This document shows positions 1-11,769 of a DNA stretch of 64,000 nucleotides, in pieces. The stretch comes from Altimarinus sp041659565 (GTDB lineage: Bacteria > Patescibacteriota > Gracilibacteria > BD1-5 > UBA6164). A model generated the notes under the pieces. The model had not been told where the DNA came from. It did not search any database and saw only the letters and a list, made by a program, of their open reading frames with translations. Position numbers and translations under genes: made by a program. The stretch lies in assembly GCA_041659565.1 (NCBI GenBank), contig JBAZXZ010000001.1, forward strand, positions 285,517 through 349,516, read 5' to 3'. The first letter of the stretch is position 1. Every line of letters starts with the position of its first letter.

Positions 1-1
1 A

Positions 2-148
2 TATTGGTCAATTTATGTATGAACTGTGGTTGTTTTAATTGCAAAAATACTAGAATTATCATCAGATTTATCTATGAAAATAATAGCAGAACATCCTGAA
101 TTAGCAGAATATTCTACAATGGTAAAAGTATATTTGATTTTTAGTTAA
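2..148 (+). CDS. C-terminal end of an unknown protein (partial)
   Basis: This frame is open from the window edge to TAA at 146-148 and contains one in-frame TGA read as Gly. It gives about 48 residues. A hydrophobic stretch (GTVVVLIAKILEL) is followed by a short polar tail, so it may be the end of a membrane protein. I do not recognise the family. A strong terminator hairpin follows directly, which supports this being a real gene end. Confidence 0.45.
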
Positions 149-163
149 AAATTTGATTTTATT

Positions 164-205
164 AAAGATATTATATAATATGATTATATTATATAATATC
201 TTTTT
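164..205 (+). terminator. Intrinsic terminator
   Basis: A perfect 18-bp stem (164-181 with 186-203, 4-nt loop GATT) is followed by T residues. It sits between the partial gene and folA, 6 nt before the folA start codon. Confidence 0.7.
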
Positions 206-210
206 TATTT

Positions 211-765
211 ATGAAAAAATTTTCTATTATTCTTGCCGTTGATAACGAAAACTGAATCTGAAAAAATAATGATCTAGCATGGAAAATAAATGCTGATATA
301 AAGTATTTTAAAGAAACCACAACAAAAACTACAGATATTGGTAAAGTTAATGCTGTTATTATGTGAAGAAAGACCTGGGAATCAATACCTAGTAAATATA
401 AACCATTGCCAGATAGAATTAATTGTATAATTAGTTCTACATTAAAACAAGAAAGTTCAAATTCAAAAATAGATGATTTTGTACTGTATTATAATTCACT
501 AGACAATGCACTAGAAGAATTAGAAAAAAAAGATAATATAGAAAATATCTTTATAATTTGATGAGCTAGATTATATAACGAAGCTCTAAAACATCCAAAT
601 TTAGATAAAATCTATCTAACTGAAGTAGATTGAGTTTTTGATTGTGATACTTTTGTTAATTTAGATTTAGAAAATTTTGAAATAGAATCTAAATGAACTA
701 TTCATGAAGAAAATAGTTTAAGATATAGATTTATGGTTTATAAAAGACAAAAAAGCTCAAATTAA
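211..765 (+). CDS. folA: Dihydrofolate reductase
   Basis: A 184-aa protein of normal DHFR length. It reduces dihydrofolate to tetrahydrofolate with NADPH in the cytosol. Visible signatures are the N-terminal loop (NENGIGKNNDLAW, where the family usually has LPW), the catalytic acidic residue Asp29 after WKINA, the NADPH-binding segment VIMGRKTWESIP, and the IFIIGGARLY strand. Many glycines, including both in NENGIG, are TGA. The gene starts just after a terminator and so probably has its own promoter. Its stop lies inside a terminator hairpin shared with the convergent MazG-like gene. Identification is secure on motifs. Confidence 0.93.
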
Positions 766-780
766 TTTGAGCTTTTTATT
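751..780. terminator. Bidirectional terminator between folA and MazG-like gene
   Basis: The inverted repeat AAAAGCTCAAAT/ATTTGAGCTTTT (751-776) has A-rich and T-rich flanks on both sides. It overlaps the stop codons of folA (+) and of the convergent gene (-), so one hairpin can serve both strands. Confidence 0.65.
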
Positions 781-1054
781 TTTGAAATCTTTTCTGAGCA
801 TTCTTTGCTATTTCTATACATTCTTCAGGATTATATCCTAAATCATCACACCACCTAATTGTTGAAAATATAATATTACCTAATTCTTTTTTTAAATCAT
901 CATCTGTATGGACATCTTTATCTTTGATAGCATCTCTTTCCCATCTACATATATCTCAAAATACTTTTCACATTCTAACTATTATCTGAGATAAATTTAG
1001 TTTTTCGTTCCCCCAGATTTCACGAGATTGTTTTAATAAATCTTGAATATTCAT
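776..1054 (-). CDS. MazG-like nucleotide pyrophosphohydrolase
   Basis: A 92-aa all-helical protein beginning MNIQDLLKQSREIWG. The middle (VGRV-like helix, GDICRWERDAIKD) and the C-terminal half (KKELGNIIFSTIRWCDDLGYN) resemble the short MazG-like family, which hydrolyses (d)NTPs to monophosphates as house-cleaning enzymes. The usual ELGD motif reads ELGN here, so activity is uncertain. It ends on TAA convergently with folA, and tRNA-Leu lies 60 nt upstream on the same strand. The family assignment is from pattern only. Confidence 0.55.
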
Positions 1055-1113
1055 AAACTAAATTTATTTATTATTCTTTTGGCTATGCCATTCGTAGCTC
1101 GTAGAGCAAAGAA

Positions 1114-1200
1114 TGGTGCCCCGGGCGAGAATCGAACTCGCACTCTATTGCTAGAACGGGATTTTGAGTCCCGCGTGTCTACCAATTCCACCACCGAGGC
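1114..1200 (-). tRNA. tRNA-Leu (anticodon CAA)
   Basis: An 87-nt class II tRNA on the minus strand. The acceptor stem GCCTCGG/CCGGGGC contains one T-G pair. The D-arm GTGGAATTGGTAGACACG is typical of tRNA-Leu. The anticodon loop CTCAAAA gives CAA, which reads UUG. There is a long variable arm, a T-arm with GTTCGATTC, and an encoded 3' CCA (1114-1116). Confidence 0.95.
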
Positions 1201-1281
1201 ATATGCTAATCATTTTAGCTTGATTATTATATTTAAAACTTTAATTTTGCAAATTTTTATAAAATTATAAAATAAAAATTA

Positions 1282-2403
1282 CTATTTCTTTTCTTTTAAT
1301 AATCTTTTTTTCATTATTATATTAGTATCTTTATTTTTTTTCATAGCCTTATTTGTTATAAAATAGGTAATATCAGCTAAAATAAATCATTCATATTGTA
1401 TTCTCAAATTTATACTAGAATTATTTTTATCATATTTACCAAATTTGATTTTATATTGTGAATCTGGTATATCTAATTCTTTTTTAAAAATTCAGTTTTT
1501 TATAAAGTTTCATATTTCTTTTGAAGCTGCCAAATATCAAAGTGAAATATCTCTAAATAATTCTTTTTCATAATCTTTTAAAGAATCCTGTAAAAATCAT
1601 ACATTATTTTTTCAAAGATTACTTGTAAATTTTCTTTTCAATCTCAATTTATCAGTTCAACTTAAATCATCTCAAAATTTTGTATTAATTGAAATAAATG
1701 CAGTTATATCAGGAGTAAATAATGATTTCAATTCATCCAATTTTATTTTTCTATAATGTTCTTGTTCATAAGGATTATCTAAACTTGGTCTGTCTATTTC
1801 ACAAGCAAGATTTTCAATTTCTATACATTTTCTTAGTTTATGAGATCAATTTGTAAAAGTTACCTGAGTTCATATTTTTAAATCTATTTCATTAAATAAT
1901 GTTCTTAAAATAAAATCTATTTTTTTATGATCAAGTAAATCTGGAGTTATTATTATTTCTGTTTGTTTATCTTCAGTAGAATCTATAATTAATCTTTCTA
2001 AAAGAAGAGATTCAATTAAATTTCAGTTTTCTTCAGTAGTATAATATGATTTAACTAAACATTTTACATCATCTGATAAATTAACTTTTTTCAATTTTCA
2101 ATTTGATTTATTATAAGATGATTTTATTCTGTATATCAATCTAATAATTTTTATTCAGATTTTTCTTAGTTCTCTTTTATTTTTTTGATTTTTAAAATAC
2201 TCTTCTATCAAAAATTTTAACTCTTTTTCTGTAGAATCTATTTCTATAACTCATAAAATTCTCAATTTTATTTCATTGATAGTATCTAATACATTTTCTT
2301 TATTACATATTTCTTCTCTAGAAGATTGAATATGAACTTTTCAATCAATAATAGATTTTAATATTTTATCTACTTTTTCAATTCAAGATTTAAATATTTG
2401 CAT
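1282..2403 (-). CDS. Hypothetical protein, 373 aa
   Basis: A long code-25 frame from ATG at 2403 to TAG at 1282-1284, with several TGA codons as Gly. The product is soluble and charged, with no signal peptide or membrane segment. I do not recognise the family. It begins MQIFKSGIEKVDKIL, has a segment TEIIITPDLLDHKKIDFIL near residue 170, and ends basic (KKRLLKEKK). It lies 17 nt downstream of another unknown minus-strand gene (2421-3173), probably in one operon. Both are rich in Lys, Glu and Ile and might act together. Confidence 0.7.
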
Positions 2404-2420
2404 TTTTAATTTTATAAATT

Positions 2421-3173
2421 TTAATCTTTTTTAAAACTTTTTTTTATCTCTGTAATTCTAGGTTTTCAAAATTTAATTTTATTTAATCAAAAATTTTGTG
2501 ATATATCATCCAATATAATTTCAACAGCTTTTGATGTTGCAAGTGCTCAGAAAGAATCAACTATTTCTAATATACATTCATTGAAACTTCAATTACCAAT
2601 AAATCAAAATTTTGTAAGTAAATATTCTGTTTTATCTGTTTGATTTCTTAGTTTATTATATTCTTCTTTCTCTATTTCATTTAATTCTTTATAATTACTA
2701 TTTCCTAATAAATCCAATATCAAAGAAACCTTTCTTTTTGTTTCTTCTTTTTTATAATCTTGAGATTTTGAAACTTTTTCTCTTCTTATTTTTGTACCTG
2801 AGTGCTCTTTAATATTTCTTTTTTCCCAAAGAAAAAAATCTTTCATTTCAACTTCAAGTGATGATAATGGCCAGTATATCTTAAAATCTTTTGATATATG
2901 CTGTATTATATCTTTTACGGAATATTCTTTTTTAAAATATAAATAAATCAAATATTTTACCGGATCTTGATTATTTATTCTTAATTTGAGCTTAGTTAAC
3001 CTATCTAATAATTTTACATAAGTTCTTTTACTATTATGTAATTTATTTTTTTCTACAAATGCATCTTTATAAGTAGTTATTCATCAAACAATTCATTCTA
3101 TTTTAGTTAAATCCATTTTTTCTATTTCTTCATTTATTTCTAAGCAGTTTTGATTATTATTTTTAGAATTCAT
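2421..3173 (-). CDS. Hypothetical protein, 250 aa, possible HTH segment
   Basis: The code-25 frame runs from ATG at 3173 to TAA at 2421-2423. The first half is Lys/Glu-rich. Around residues 75-115 there is a helix-turn-helix-like stretch (EYSVKDIIQHISKDF then WPLSSLEVEMKDFFLW), followed by a basic segment (GTKIRREKVSKSQDYKKEE), suggesting DNA or RNA binding. The C-terminal 70 residues contain glycines encoded by TGA. It is the first gene of a two-gene minus-strand unit and diverges from radA across a 188-nt AT-rich gap. Function unknown. Confidence 0.7.
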
Positions 3174-3361
3174 ATATTTAAAATAAATTATGTATTAGAG
3201 ATAATATCTTTATATATATAATTTATATAATGTCAAATTATTTTTCCTATCATTTATTATAAAAATGGTATAACAATGACAAAATTTAAATATTATTTAA
3301 AACTTTGATTTTTATTATTTTTGTATATAATATGTACAGTTTATATACTAATTATTAAATT

Positions 3362-4672
3362 ATGTACATTTGCAACAACTGTGGTAACGAATTTATAAAA
3401 CGGCAATGACAATGTAATTTTTGTAAAGAATGGAATACAGTCGTGGAATTTAAGGAAGCAAAAACAAAATGAAAAAATAAAGCAGAGAAAAAAGAACTGG
3501 ATAAAATAGGTAATTTAAAGGATAGTGAAGAAAGGATTATTACAAAATCAGAAGAATTAAATAATGTTTTGGGTGGATGAATAGTTCCCTGATCTCTAAT
3601 ACTTTTATCTGGTGAACCATGAGTTTGAAAATCAACTCTTAGTTTACAATTGGCATCATTTGTAGATAAACAAATAATTTATGTATCTGGTGAAGAAACT
3701 ATTTGACAATTGACTTCAAGAGCAAATAGATTGGGAATAAAATGAGAAAATCTATCTATTCTTTGTGAAAATAATGTAGAAAATATATTAGAAACAATTA
3801 AGTGAAATCTACCTGAATTACTTATAATTGACTCGATAAGTGTACTTAATAGTGATGAAGTTACTTGAAGTTCTGGAAGTATCAATCAAGTAAAATATAT
3901 CTCAGAAAAACTTCAAGGTTTTGCGAAGAAAAATAACATTGCAACTGTTATAATTGGGCATGTTACCAAAGATTGAAATCTAGCTTGACCAAAGATACTT
4001 GAACACCTTGTTGATACAGTATTATTTTTTGAATGAGAAAGATTTGAAGATATAAGAATACTTAGATGTATAAAAAACAGATTTGGAAGTAGTAGCGAAA
4101 TTGCGATATTTAAAATGTGAGAAGAATGATTAATTGATCTAAAAAATCCATGACTTGAACTTATAGATAACAAAGAAAAAACTCCTATAATTGGCTCTAG
4201 TCTAAGTATAACGATGGAGTGAAGTAGACCAATTCTAATAGAATGCGAAGCACTTACAAACTACACAAAATTTGGTTATCCAAAAAGAAGTGTAAGATGA
4301 TTAAATAATTCTAAACTTGATATGCTTATAGCAATTATAAGTAAATACACAAAAGTTAAACTTGATTCATCAGATGTATACTTAAATATCGCCAGATGAC
4401 TAAGAATAGAAGAACCAAGCATAGATCTAAGTCTAGCTTGAGCTATAATCTCTAGCAAACAAAATAAAGCAATTCCTAGAGATAGTATATTTATCTGAGA
4501 GATTTCCCTTACTTGAAGTATCAAGAATGTATTACACCTAGAAAAAAGAATCAAAGAGGCTGAAAAACTTGGATTTAAAAAAATCTATATTCCAGATAGT
4601 GAGTTAAAATGAAATTTTAAAATTGAAATAATCAAAATAAAAGGTATAAATGAGTTTGTGGAAAAAATATAA
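3362..4672 (+). CDS. radA: DNA repair protein RadA (Sms)
   Basis: A 436-aa protein, close to the usual 450. RadA is a RecA-like ATPase and helicase that aids branch migration during recombinational repair. Domains in order: an N-terminal C4 zinc finger (CNNC and CNFC, residues 4-23), a RecA core with Walker A GEPGVGKST (about residues 84-92, two glycines encoded by TGA), Walker B LLIIDSIS, the RadA-specific KNRFG motif near residue 238, and a C-terminal Lon-like domain (DVYLNIARGLRIEEPSID). It ends one base before the stop of the convergent surface-protein gene, with no intergenic space. Confidence 0.96.
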
Positions 4673-6979
4673 TTACTTACTAAATAATTTTGGAGGGTCT
4701 GTTTGAATTCTTGAATCATATTTTATTATAAATCCTTCTTTTATTTCTCATAATTCTGTATCGTCACAATCTCAATCAGGATTTGGTAGATTATTATCAG
4801 AACATCATATATTTCATCTTCTTATGTAATTTAAATCATATATCATTGCTTTATCAAATTCATCAGTTGTTGTTCATCATGGTAATGTATAACTTCATCA
4901 TACATATTGAGCTCATCAAATAGTATTTCTTGTAAATAATATTCAATTCATATATAATTGATTTTGTAATTCATTAGTTCTTTGTACATTATCTAGTATA
5001 TATTGATTTCAATAATCATTTGAGCTTATAAATCATCAATCAGCATAAATCATAGCATTTATTTTTGTAACTCCTCTGTTAACTAATACATTTCATTTAT
5101 TATTATATCAAGTATTCACATCATAACCATCATTTAGAACAATAATTCAAAGTTTTTTATCTGATGGATTTAAATTTCAATCTATTGTTACATTTCAATT
5201 TTTTACTATTAAAGTTTCATATGGTAAATCTCAAGAAATAGTAATATTTCAATTTATGTATTTAACATTGTTAATTATATCTCAACTAGTCATACTAGAA
5301 ATATAATTATATGCTCATTTTCTTATTTCTGTTCTTAAGTCAGAAGGGTATAAATTTGATATATTTTTTCATTGACCTGTAAATTCATATTTTCAATCTC
5401 ATTGAACTCATCAAATTATTTTTATTCCAATAAAATTATTTCATTGTAATTTTATTGGAGTTTTATCATCTCAATAATCATTTTCAGATAAATAATACAT
5501 TATATTTTGACTATTTAAAGCATAACTTATTGTTGGTAATATTACTTGCAATCATGGATGTTGATTTAATATAGTCGCATCATCACTACTATTTATTCTA
5601 GTTTCAAATTCACGATATCAATTTCATATATTATTTTTTATAATAGTACCTTGCAAAATTATATTTTGTCATAGATATGAAATATCCTTTAAATTTAATC
5701 AAATTTTATAATCACTTATTCATGTTTTTGGTAATGCAGAAAGTTTATAACTAAGTTTTGTTCATAAGGAAACATCTCAATTATTAGAAATAAGTTCTCA
5801 TATAAAAGGTTTTTTAAAATGATACCCAATATTATTTAACACTATAGGTTTTCATCATAATATAAAAGATAATTTATTATTACATGACCTAAACGGAGTA
5901 ACAGATTTAACTTTAGCTACTGGGATTGTTTGAGTTTCTCATTTAGAAGGATCCCAATTTATTTCAAGACCAGTAAAATGTAAAGAACTAGCTCATTCAT
6001 TATTAACTTTATTTGCTAAATTATTTGATAAATCAATAAAATTGGTAGGAGTTCCTAAATTTATGACATCTTTTCAGTTTGTTCATGCTTCAACATTTAT
6101 ATCTGCATAAACTATATTTGTATCTAAATTATTAGCATAAGCATTGTTTTGTAATGTACAAATGGAATTAGCAGAAATTCATATTTCTCATGGTTGAGAA
6201 CTGTGTGGAAGAGTACAATTATTTGAACATCTTTGACTACTAGGCTTATCTAAATCATTATTATCAGTATTTCAATCGTCACATTCTTCTTTAATTCATA
6301 AATCATTTGGATTTTGAATTATTCAGTCTCAACAGTATGAAGCTGTTGTAGTACTTAATTGAATAGATTCTTGAGTACATCAATTAAATGTTGTAACTTT
6401 TGTAACACTATAACTTGGATTAGGTCAAGCATCTAATTTATCAGGACATTGTGTAGTTTGAGTACAGGATTTAGTACATGTATAATTTTGAATACAAGTA
6501 TTTTTACAATTATTCCATATATTATTCATGGTACAATCTGTCCAATTACATGACCATGAACAATTTGTACACATAGGTGGTGGTGGTGCAGGAGTAAAAC
6601 CTCATCATCCACCTCATCATCCACCTCATCATCCACAAGTTCCTAAACAAATAGTCACGATAGTTTCATTTCAACATCATAAAACCAATGTATTTCATAC
6701 TAAACTTGCAAGTGAACTATATGATACATTAGCTGGTTTAGTTCATCCCCATCATCAATTGACAATAATAATATTTGCAACTATTTGCTGTAAAGCTGGT
6801 AAATTAGATGAAGTAATTGTTCCTCAATTATTAGCAATAAAATTATTAGTTGCATTTACTAATGGTGTAACAAATACTTGGTGATTTGGATCTGCAACAT
6901 TATTATAATTTGCAGCATTACTAATACTTACTCAAAATAAGTAAGAAATAAATATTAATGTAATTAATTTTTTAAACAT
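4673..6979 (-). CDS. Secreted Gly/Cys-rich surface protein
   Basis: A 768-aa protein with an N-terminal signal peptide (MFKKLITLIFISYLFGVSIS). A low-complexity segment follows: about 11 consecutive glycines encoded by alternating TGA and GGN codons, then PAPPPP. Next is a cysteine-rich module (about 15 Cys) that includes CGDGIIQ ... EECDDGN ... CSNNC, which resembles the Myxococcus-type cysteine-rich repeat (DUF4215). The last 450 residues are Asn/Gly-rich and beta-strand-like, as in adhesins, with no recognisable enzyme motif. It probably acts at the cell surface. A TPR membrane protein gene follows on the same strand upstream. Confidence 0.8.
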
Positions 6980-7003
6980 AAAATAATATTAAATGATAAA
7001 TAA

Positions 7004-8251
7004 TTATTTTTTATATAATTTGAATATATTTTCAGTATTTTTTGCAAATGATAGGTCATTTATAATTAATCAGAATGGACCTTCTGTAAAGGCAATATCC
7101 TCAATAAAAGTAGTATAAATTGCAATATTCTTTCAATCTAATACTTGATTTAAGTAATAAATACTTTTTTCAGCATCATTTTTTAATGCATAAACTCTAG
7201 CTAAATCATAAAGAGCTTCTTGTTTTCAACTATCTTTTTCATTTTGCATTAAAACTATATTATTTCATGAAGTTTCATATTGTTTTTCAAAATTAATTAT
7301 AGCATTATCAAAATCATCTTTTATATAATAATAAACTCATAACCATTTATATGCTACAGAAGAGTTTGGGTATATTTTTATAGCTTTATTAAATAATTCA
7401 GGAGTTTCATCTATTTGAGTTCATCAATTTTTTATATATGCAACTCAAAGTGATATATAATTATTTGGATAATTTTCATTAGATTCAATTCATAATTTCG
7501 CATAATCTATAACCTTTTCATAATCATTACTTGCTAAATATATAACACTTAAATTGTAATATACTTCAGATCTGGTAAATTTATTATCACTTAAAGAAAG
7601 GATTTTTTCAAAATATTCTTTAGCTTTTTCAAAATTATTTAATCTAAATTCTGATCTTCATCTATTAATAATAGTTCACATAAGTTCATATCATAAATTT
7701 TCAGATTCTGTATATAATTCATTAGCTTTATTAAAATCTCACATTAAATCATAAACATGTCAGATTTGATTTAAAATAATAGCTTTATTTTCTAATGATA
7801 TATCTTTTATATCTTTAGCTTTATTATATAATTCGAGTGCTTTTACATAATCTTGTTTTATTTCATAAGCATATCATTTATAAAAAAAAGTCTCATATTT
7901 TTCTTGCATACTATCTAATAAAGTCAATGCTTTATCTGCATATTCTTTTTCTACATAGTAAGAATTTCAATAATTTAGATATGATTTTATTAATAATAAT
8001 TGATCTTCATATTTAGAGTTATCTTTATTTTCATAATATTCAACAGCTTCTTTATAATCTCATAACTCTACTAAAGATTTTCAATTATTTACTTCATTAA
8101 TAAAATTATTACTTATTTCATTTGCAGAATTAAAATTTTTCTCCTCATTATTTTTTACATTTGAAGTTATTAAGTAAAACAAAACTCCAAAAATTATGAA
8201 TGATATTATATAAGAATATATATATACATTATTGATTTTTATTTTTTCCAT
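7004..8251 (-). CDS. TPR-repeat protein with N-terminal membrane anchor
   Basis: A 415-aa protein. I start at ATG 8251 (MEKIKINNV), which is followed at once by a single membrane helix (YIYSYIISFIIFGVLFYLI). A TTG at 8317 would add 22 residues and is less likely. The rest is a series of tetratricopeptide-like helix pairs, e.g. KALELYNKAKDI, FNKANELYTESENLG, FEKAKEYFEKILSL and DDFDNAIINFEKQYE. Such anchored TPR proteins scaffold envelope complexes. It lies 24 nt upstream of the surface-protein gene on the same strand, so co-transcription and a role in displaying that protein are plausible. Confidence 0.8.
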
Positions 8252-8455
8252 ATTTTTATATTTATAAAATATTCGCAATACATAGTTAAATATATCATAT
8301 ATTTTTTTTAATATCAAATATTTGAAAAATTGAAAAGTTATAATTGAAATTATCCATATATTTTTCTTATTTTTTATAAAATCTTTTTGATTATAATCTT
8401 GTTTGTTTATAATATGGCAAATTTAGTATACATTTTATTTTTAATCTAATTCCTT

Positions 8456-9772
8456 ATGTTCCTTTGAATAATCACTTCCTTGATAATGTTTTCTGTAATA
8501 GTTTTAGTTCATGAATATGGGCATTTTAAAACTGCTCGTATTTTTTGAGTAAAAGTTTATGAATTTGGTCTAGGAATTCCACCAAAAGCAAAGAAACTTT
8601 GGAAAGATAAACATTGAACAGAATATACTTTAAACTGGTTCCCTATCTGATGATTTGTAAGATTAAAATGAGAAAACTTAAATTATTTTTTGATTTATGA
8701 TAAAGATAAAAAATCATATCCTCAAGAAGAATTAAAACAAATATTAGAAAGTGATACAGAAATTTTTGATAAATTATGAAATTCAATTTCTGAAGACGAC
8801 AGAAAAAATATACTGATTGAGTTAAATAAAAATCAAGATAAAGACAATCTAGTAAATAAATCTTATTGGCAACAAAGTATAATAATATTGGCTTGAGTTT
8901 TTATGAACTTTTTGTTTGCTATAATTATATTTACTATTTTATTTACTGTATGAGTAAAACCTGTAGGAATAAATGATAAGATACCTACAAATCTGGATAT
9001 ACTTATGTTTCCAACTATAGAACAAGCAATAGAAAAATGACTTCTAATAGAAAAAGAATGAATTTATCTTTTTCCTCTCACTTGATCATTAGCAGATAAA
9101 AGTGGCATTAAAAACGAAGATTTACTTTTAAAAATTAATTGAAATACAGTTAATAAATCAGATGAGGTAAAAAATATTATTTCACAAAATACTTGAAAAG
9201 AATTAATTTTTGAAATAAATAGAAAATGAAAAAAAGAAAATATCAATATAAAAATATGAACAGATTGAAAAATATGATCATATCTAGCTCCAAATATAGA
9301 ATATAATAAAGAATTTAAATATCAATATAATTTACCTAAATCTTTTTTAATTGCTTCAAAAGAAGTCTACAATGAATCTCTTTTAACATACAAAGCACTT
9401 TGAGTACTAGTACAAAAATTAGTTATTCCAAAAACAAAACAAGATAGAAAAGAGGCTTTAGAAAATTTATGATGACCTGTAGCTATTTTTTGAGCAGTAA
9501 ATAATATAATGAAATCATGATTATTTACAATATTAATAGTTTTTTCTGCTATACTTAGTATAAATCTATGAGTATTTAATCTGCTTCCTATTCCAGCTCT
9601 TGATTGATGAAGATTTTTCTTTATGACTATAAATGAAATTATAAGGAAAATTACTTGAAAAAAATGAATACCTCCACATATAGAATGATTAATTCATTTA
9701 AGTTTTTTTGTAATTTTGATTTTTTTGAGTATAATAGTGACATATAATGATGTAGTGAAAATAGTTAATTAA
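8456..9772 (+). CDS. rseP: Site-2 protease, RseP-like (membrane metalloprotease)
   Basis: A 438-aa intramembrane zinc protease that cuts membrane-anchored regulators or signal peptides. The zinc motif HEYGH is at residues 19-23 in the first membrane helix. The third zinc ligand motif is in NLLPIPALDGGR near the C-terminus. A PDZ-like domain lies between them (FPLTGSLADKSGIKNEDLLLKINGN...). A charged insert of about 70 residues (SYPQEELKQILESD...) follows the first helix and is longer than usual. Membrane segments are at both ends. The start codon is the first ATG before the membrane helix. Upstream and divergent lies the TPR gene. Confidence 0.92.
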
Positions 9773-9821
9773 TAATTGCTAATTTTCAATTTTATACTTA
9801 TACCTTTATAAATAAACAAAA

Positions 9822-10445
9822 ATGCAAGACAATAAAATTATAATTGATTCAAAAAAATATGTAAATTCTATACTTATGCCATTAGAAAATCTATATTATC
9901 ACCAGTATGAACATGCTTTGGATGTAATGACTAGAGCTGTATATCTAGGAGAAAAAGAATGACTTACAAATGAAGAAATAGAGATATTGGCATTAACTTG
10001 AATTTTTCATGATACCTGATTTACAATCCAATATGAAAATAATGAATATATATGAGCAAAAATTGCACAAAATTTTTTAAAATCAAAATTTTATTCTATA
10101 GAAAAAATCGAGAAAATTGAAAAACTGATTCTAGCTACTAATCCAAATTATAGTACTCCTATAAATATACTTGAAAAAATTATAAAAGATTCTGATTTAG
10201 ATAGTTTGGGTAGAGATGATTTTTTTGACAAATCAGATAAACTAAAAAGAGAACTTGAGACAATTAAAAAAATCAAAATTAAAGATCCTGACTGGCATCA
10301 TTCTTCTCTAGATTTTTTGTGGAATCATTGATACTTTACAGAAACTCAAAAAAATGAAAGAAGTGAAAAAAAGAAAGAAAATGAAGAAATGCTTAAAGGT
10401 ATGATAAAAGAAGAATGAAAAACAGTTATTATAGCAAATTATTAG
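9822..10445 (+). CDS. HD-domain phosphohydrolase
   Basis: A 207-aa cytosolic protein. An HD domain is visible: H in HQYEHALDV, the paired metal ligands GIFHDTGF (HD), then KIIKDSDLDSLGRDDF with the distal Asp. This family removes phosphate from nucleotides or cyclic nucleotides; the substrate cannot be read from sequence. The pattern resembles stand-alone HD hydrolases rather than RelA/SpoT. It sits 49 nt after rseP and 3 nt before tgt, so the three genes probably form one transcript. Confidence 0.8.
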
Positions 10446-10448
10446 AAT

Positions 10449-11663
10449 ATGTTTAATTATAAATTAATTGCAAATGATTGAAAAGCAAAAGCAGGAGTTT
10501 TCAGTACTGCTCACTGAAATATAGAAACTCCTATTTTTATGCCTGTCTGAACAAAAGCTACTGTAAAAGCTATAACTAGAGAAGATTTAGATAATATGTG
10601 AGCTCAAATTATACTAAATAATACTTATCATCTTTATTTAAGACCTTGAGATGAAGTAATTAAATCTTTTTGATGAGTACATAAATTTCAAAATTATGAT
10701 AAACCTATATTAACAGATAGCTGATGATTTCAAGTTTTTTCTTTGGGGAATTTAAGAAAAACAAAGAAAAACCCCGGGGTTAATAAAACCCCAGGGTTAG
10801 ATAACCAACCTCTTGTTAAAATTACTGAAAACTGAGTACATTTTAGAAGTTATATAGATTGAAGTAAACACTTTTTTACTCCTGAAAAAGTAATGGATAT
10901 ACAAAATAATCTGTGAGCTGATATAATTATGGCTTTTGATGAATGTGCTCCTGGTGATAGTAGTAAAGAATATGCAAAAAAAGCTATGGATAGAACTCAT
11001 AGATGGGCTGTAAGAAGTAAAGATCAATATCTAAAAAACAACGAAAAAAGAATAGAAAACTGACTTCACCCTCAGGCACTATTCCCTATTATTCAATGAG
11101 TAATTTATGATGATTTAAGAATAGAATCGACAAATTATATAAAAAACCTGGATTTACCATGAATTGCTATTTGATGACTTAGTGTATGAGAAAAAAAAGA
11201 AGATATGTATAGAATAATTGATGTAGTAACTGATACCTTATGAGATATACAAAAACCAGTGTATCTAATGTGAGTTTGAACTCCTGAAGATTTGATTGAA
11301 TGAATTGCAAGATGAATTGATATGTTTGATTGTGTATTACCAACTCGTGTAGGAAGACACTGACTAGCTTTTTCAAGTACTTGAAATATAAAAGTCAAAA
11401 ATGAACAATATAAATTAAGTAATGAACCTCTTGATAAAACCTGTGATTGTAAAGTTTGTACAAGTTATAGTTTATGATACTTAAGACATCTGATTCTAGA
11501 AAATGAGATATTATGAATGCATCTACTTTCTTATCATAATTTATATTTTCTTATAAATTTAACAAAAAAAGCAAGAATTGCAATAATTGAGTGAAAGTTT
11601 GAAGAGTTTAGAAAGAATTTTTATGGTAAATATAATAAAAAAATTGAAAAAAATGAAATTTAA
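10449..11663 (+). CDS. tgt: tRNA-guanine transglycosylase (queuine/preQ1)
   Basis: A 404-aa enzyme that exchanges guanine-34 of GUN-anticodon tRNAs for a queuosine precursor. Family motifs: MPVGTKATVKA, TDSGGFQVFSLG, MAFDECAPGD, the nucleophile region FDCVLPTRVGRHG, and the zinc site CDCKVC...H. About 20 extra residues (TKKNPGVNKTPGLDNQPLV, near 101-120) interrupt the usual sequence between GNLRK and KITENGV. They are encoded by a DNA element with two 12-bp palindromes (10770-10781 and 10787-10798). The reading frame is kept, so the enzyme is probably active. Confidence 0.96.
10770..10798. repeat. Paired CCGG-type palindromes inside tgt
   Basis: AACCCCGGGGTT (10770-10781) and the near copy AACCCCAGGGTT (10787-10798) are separated by 5 nt. 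They are translated as part of an extra loop in Tgt. The first palindrome is identical to a pair in the cysteine-rich gene at 28708-30549. Confidence 0.85.
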
Positions 11664-11769
11664 ATATACTAAAGAGTATTAAGAGTAAAAGTAATTAATA
11701 TTGTGTTTATTAATACTAGCAATTTTATTACTATCTACTTAATAATACCTACTACTTAATACAAAATTT

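Noticed and set aside
1043..1270. 75-aa plus-strand ORF with RTRTLLLERDFESRVSTNSTTEA
   Set aside because: This is antisense of tRNA-Leu, a frequent spurious protein call.
6528..6884. His/Pro-rich plus-strand ORF (HHPPHHPPHHP)
   Set aside because: It is the complement of the poly-glycine coding run of the secreted surface protein; the repeat of TGA/GGT codons read backwards gives His-Pro.
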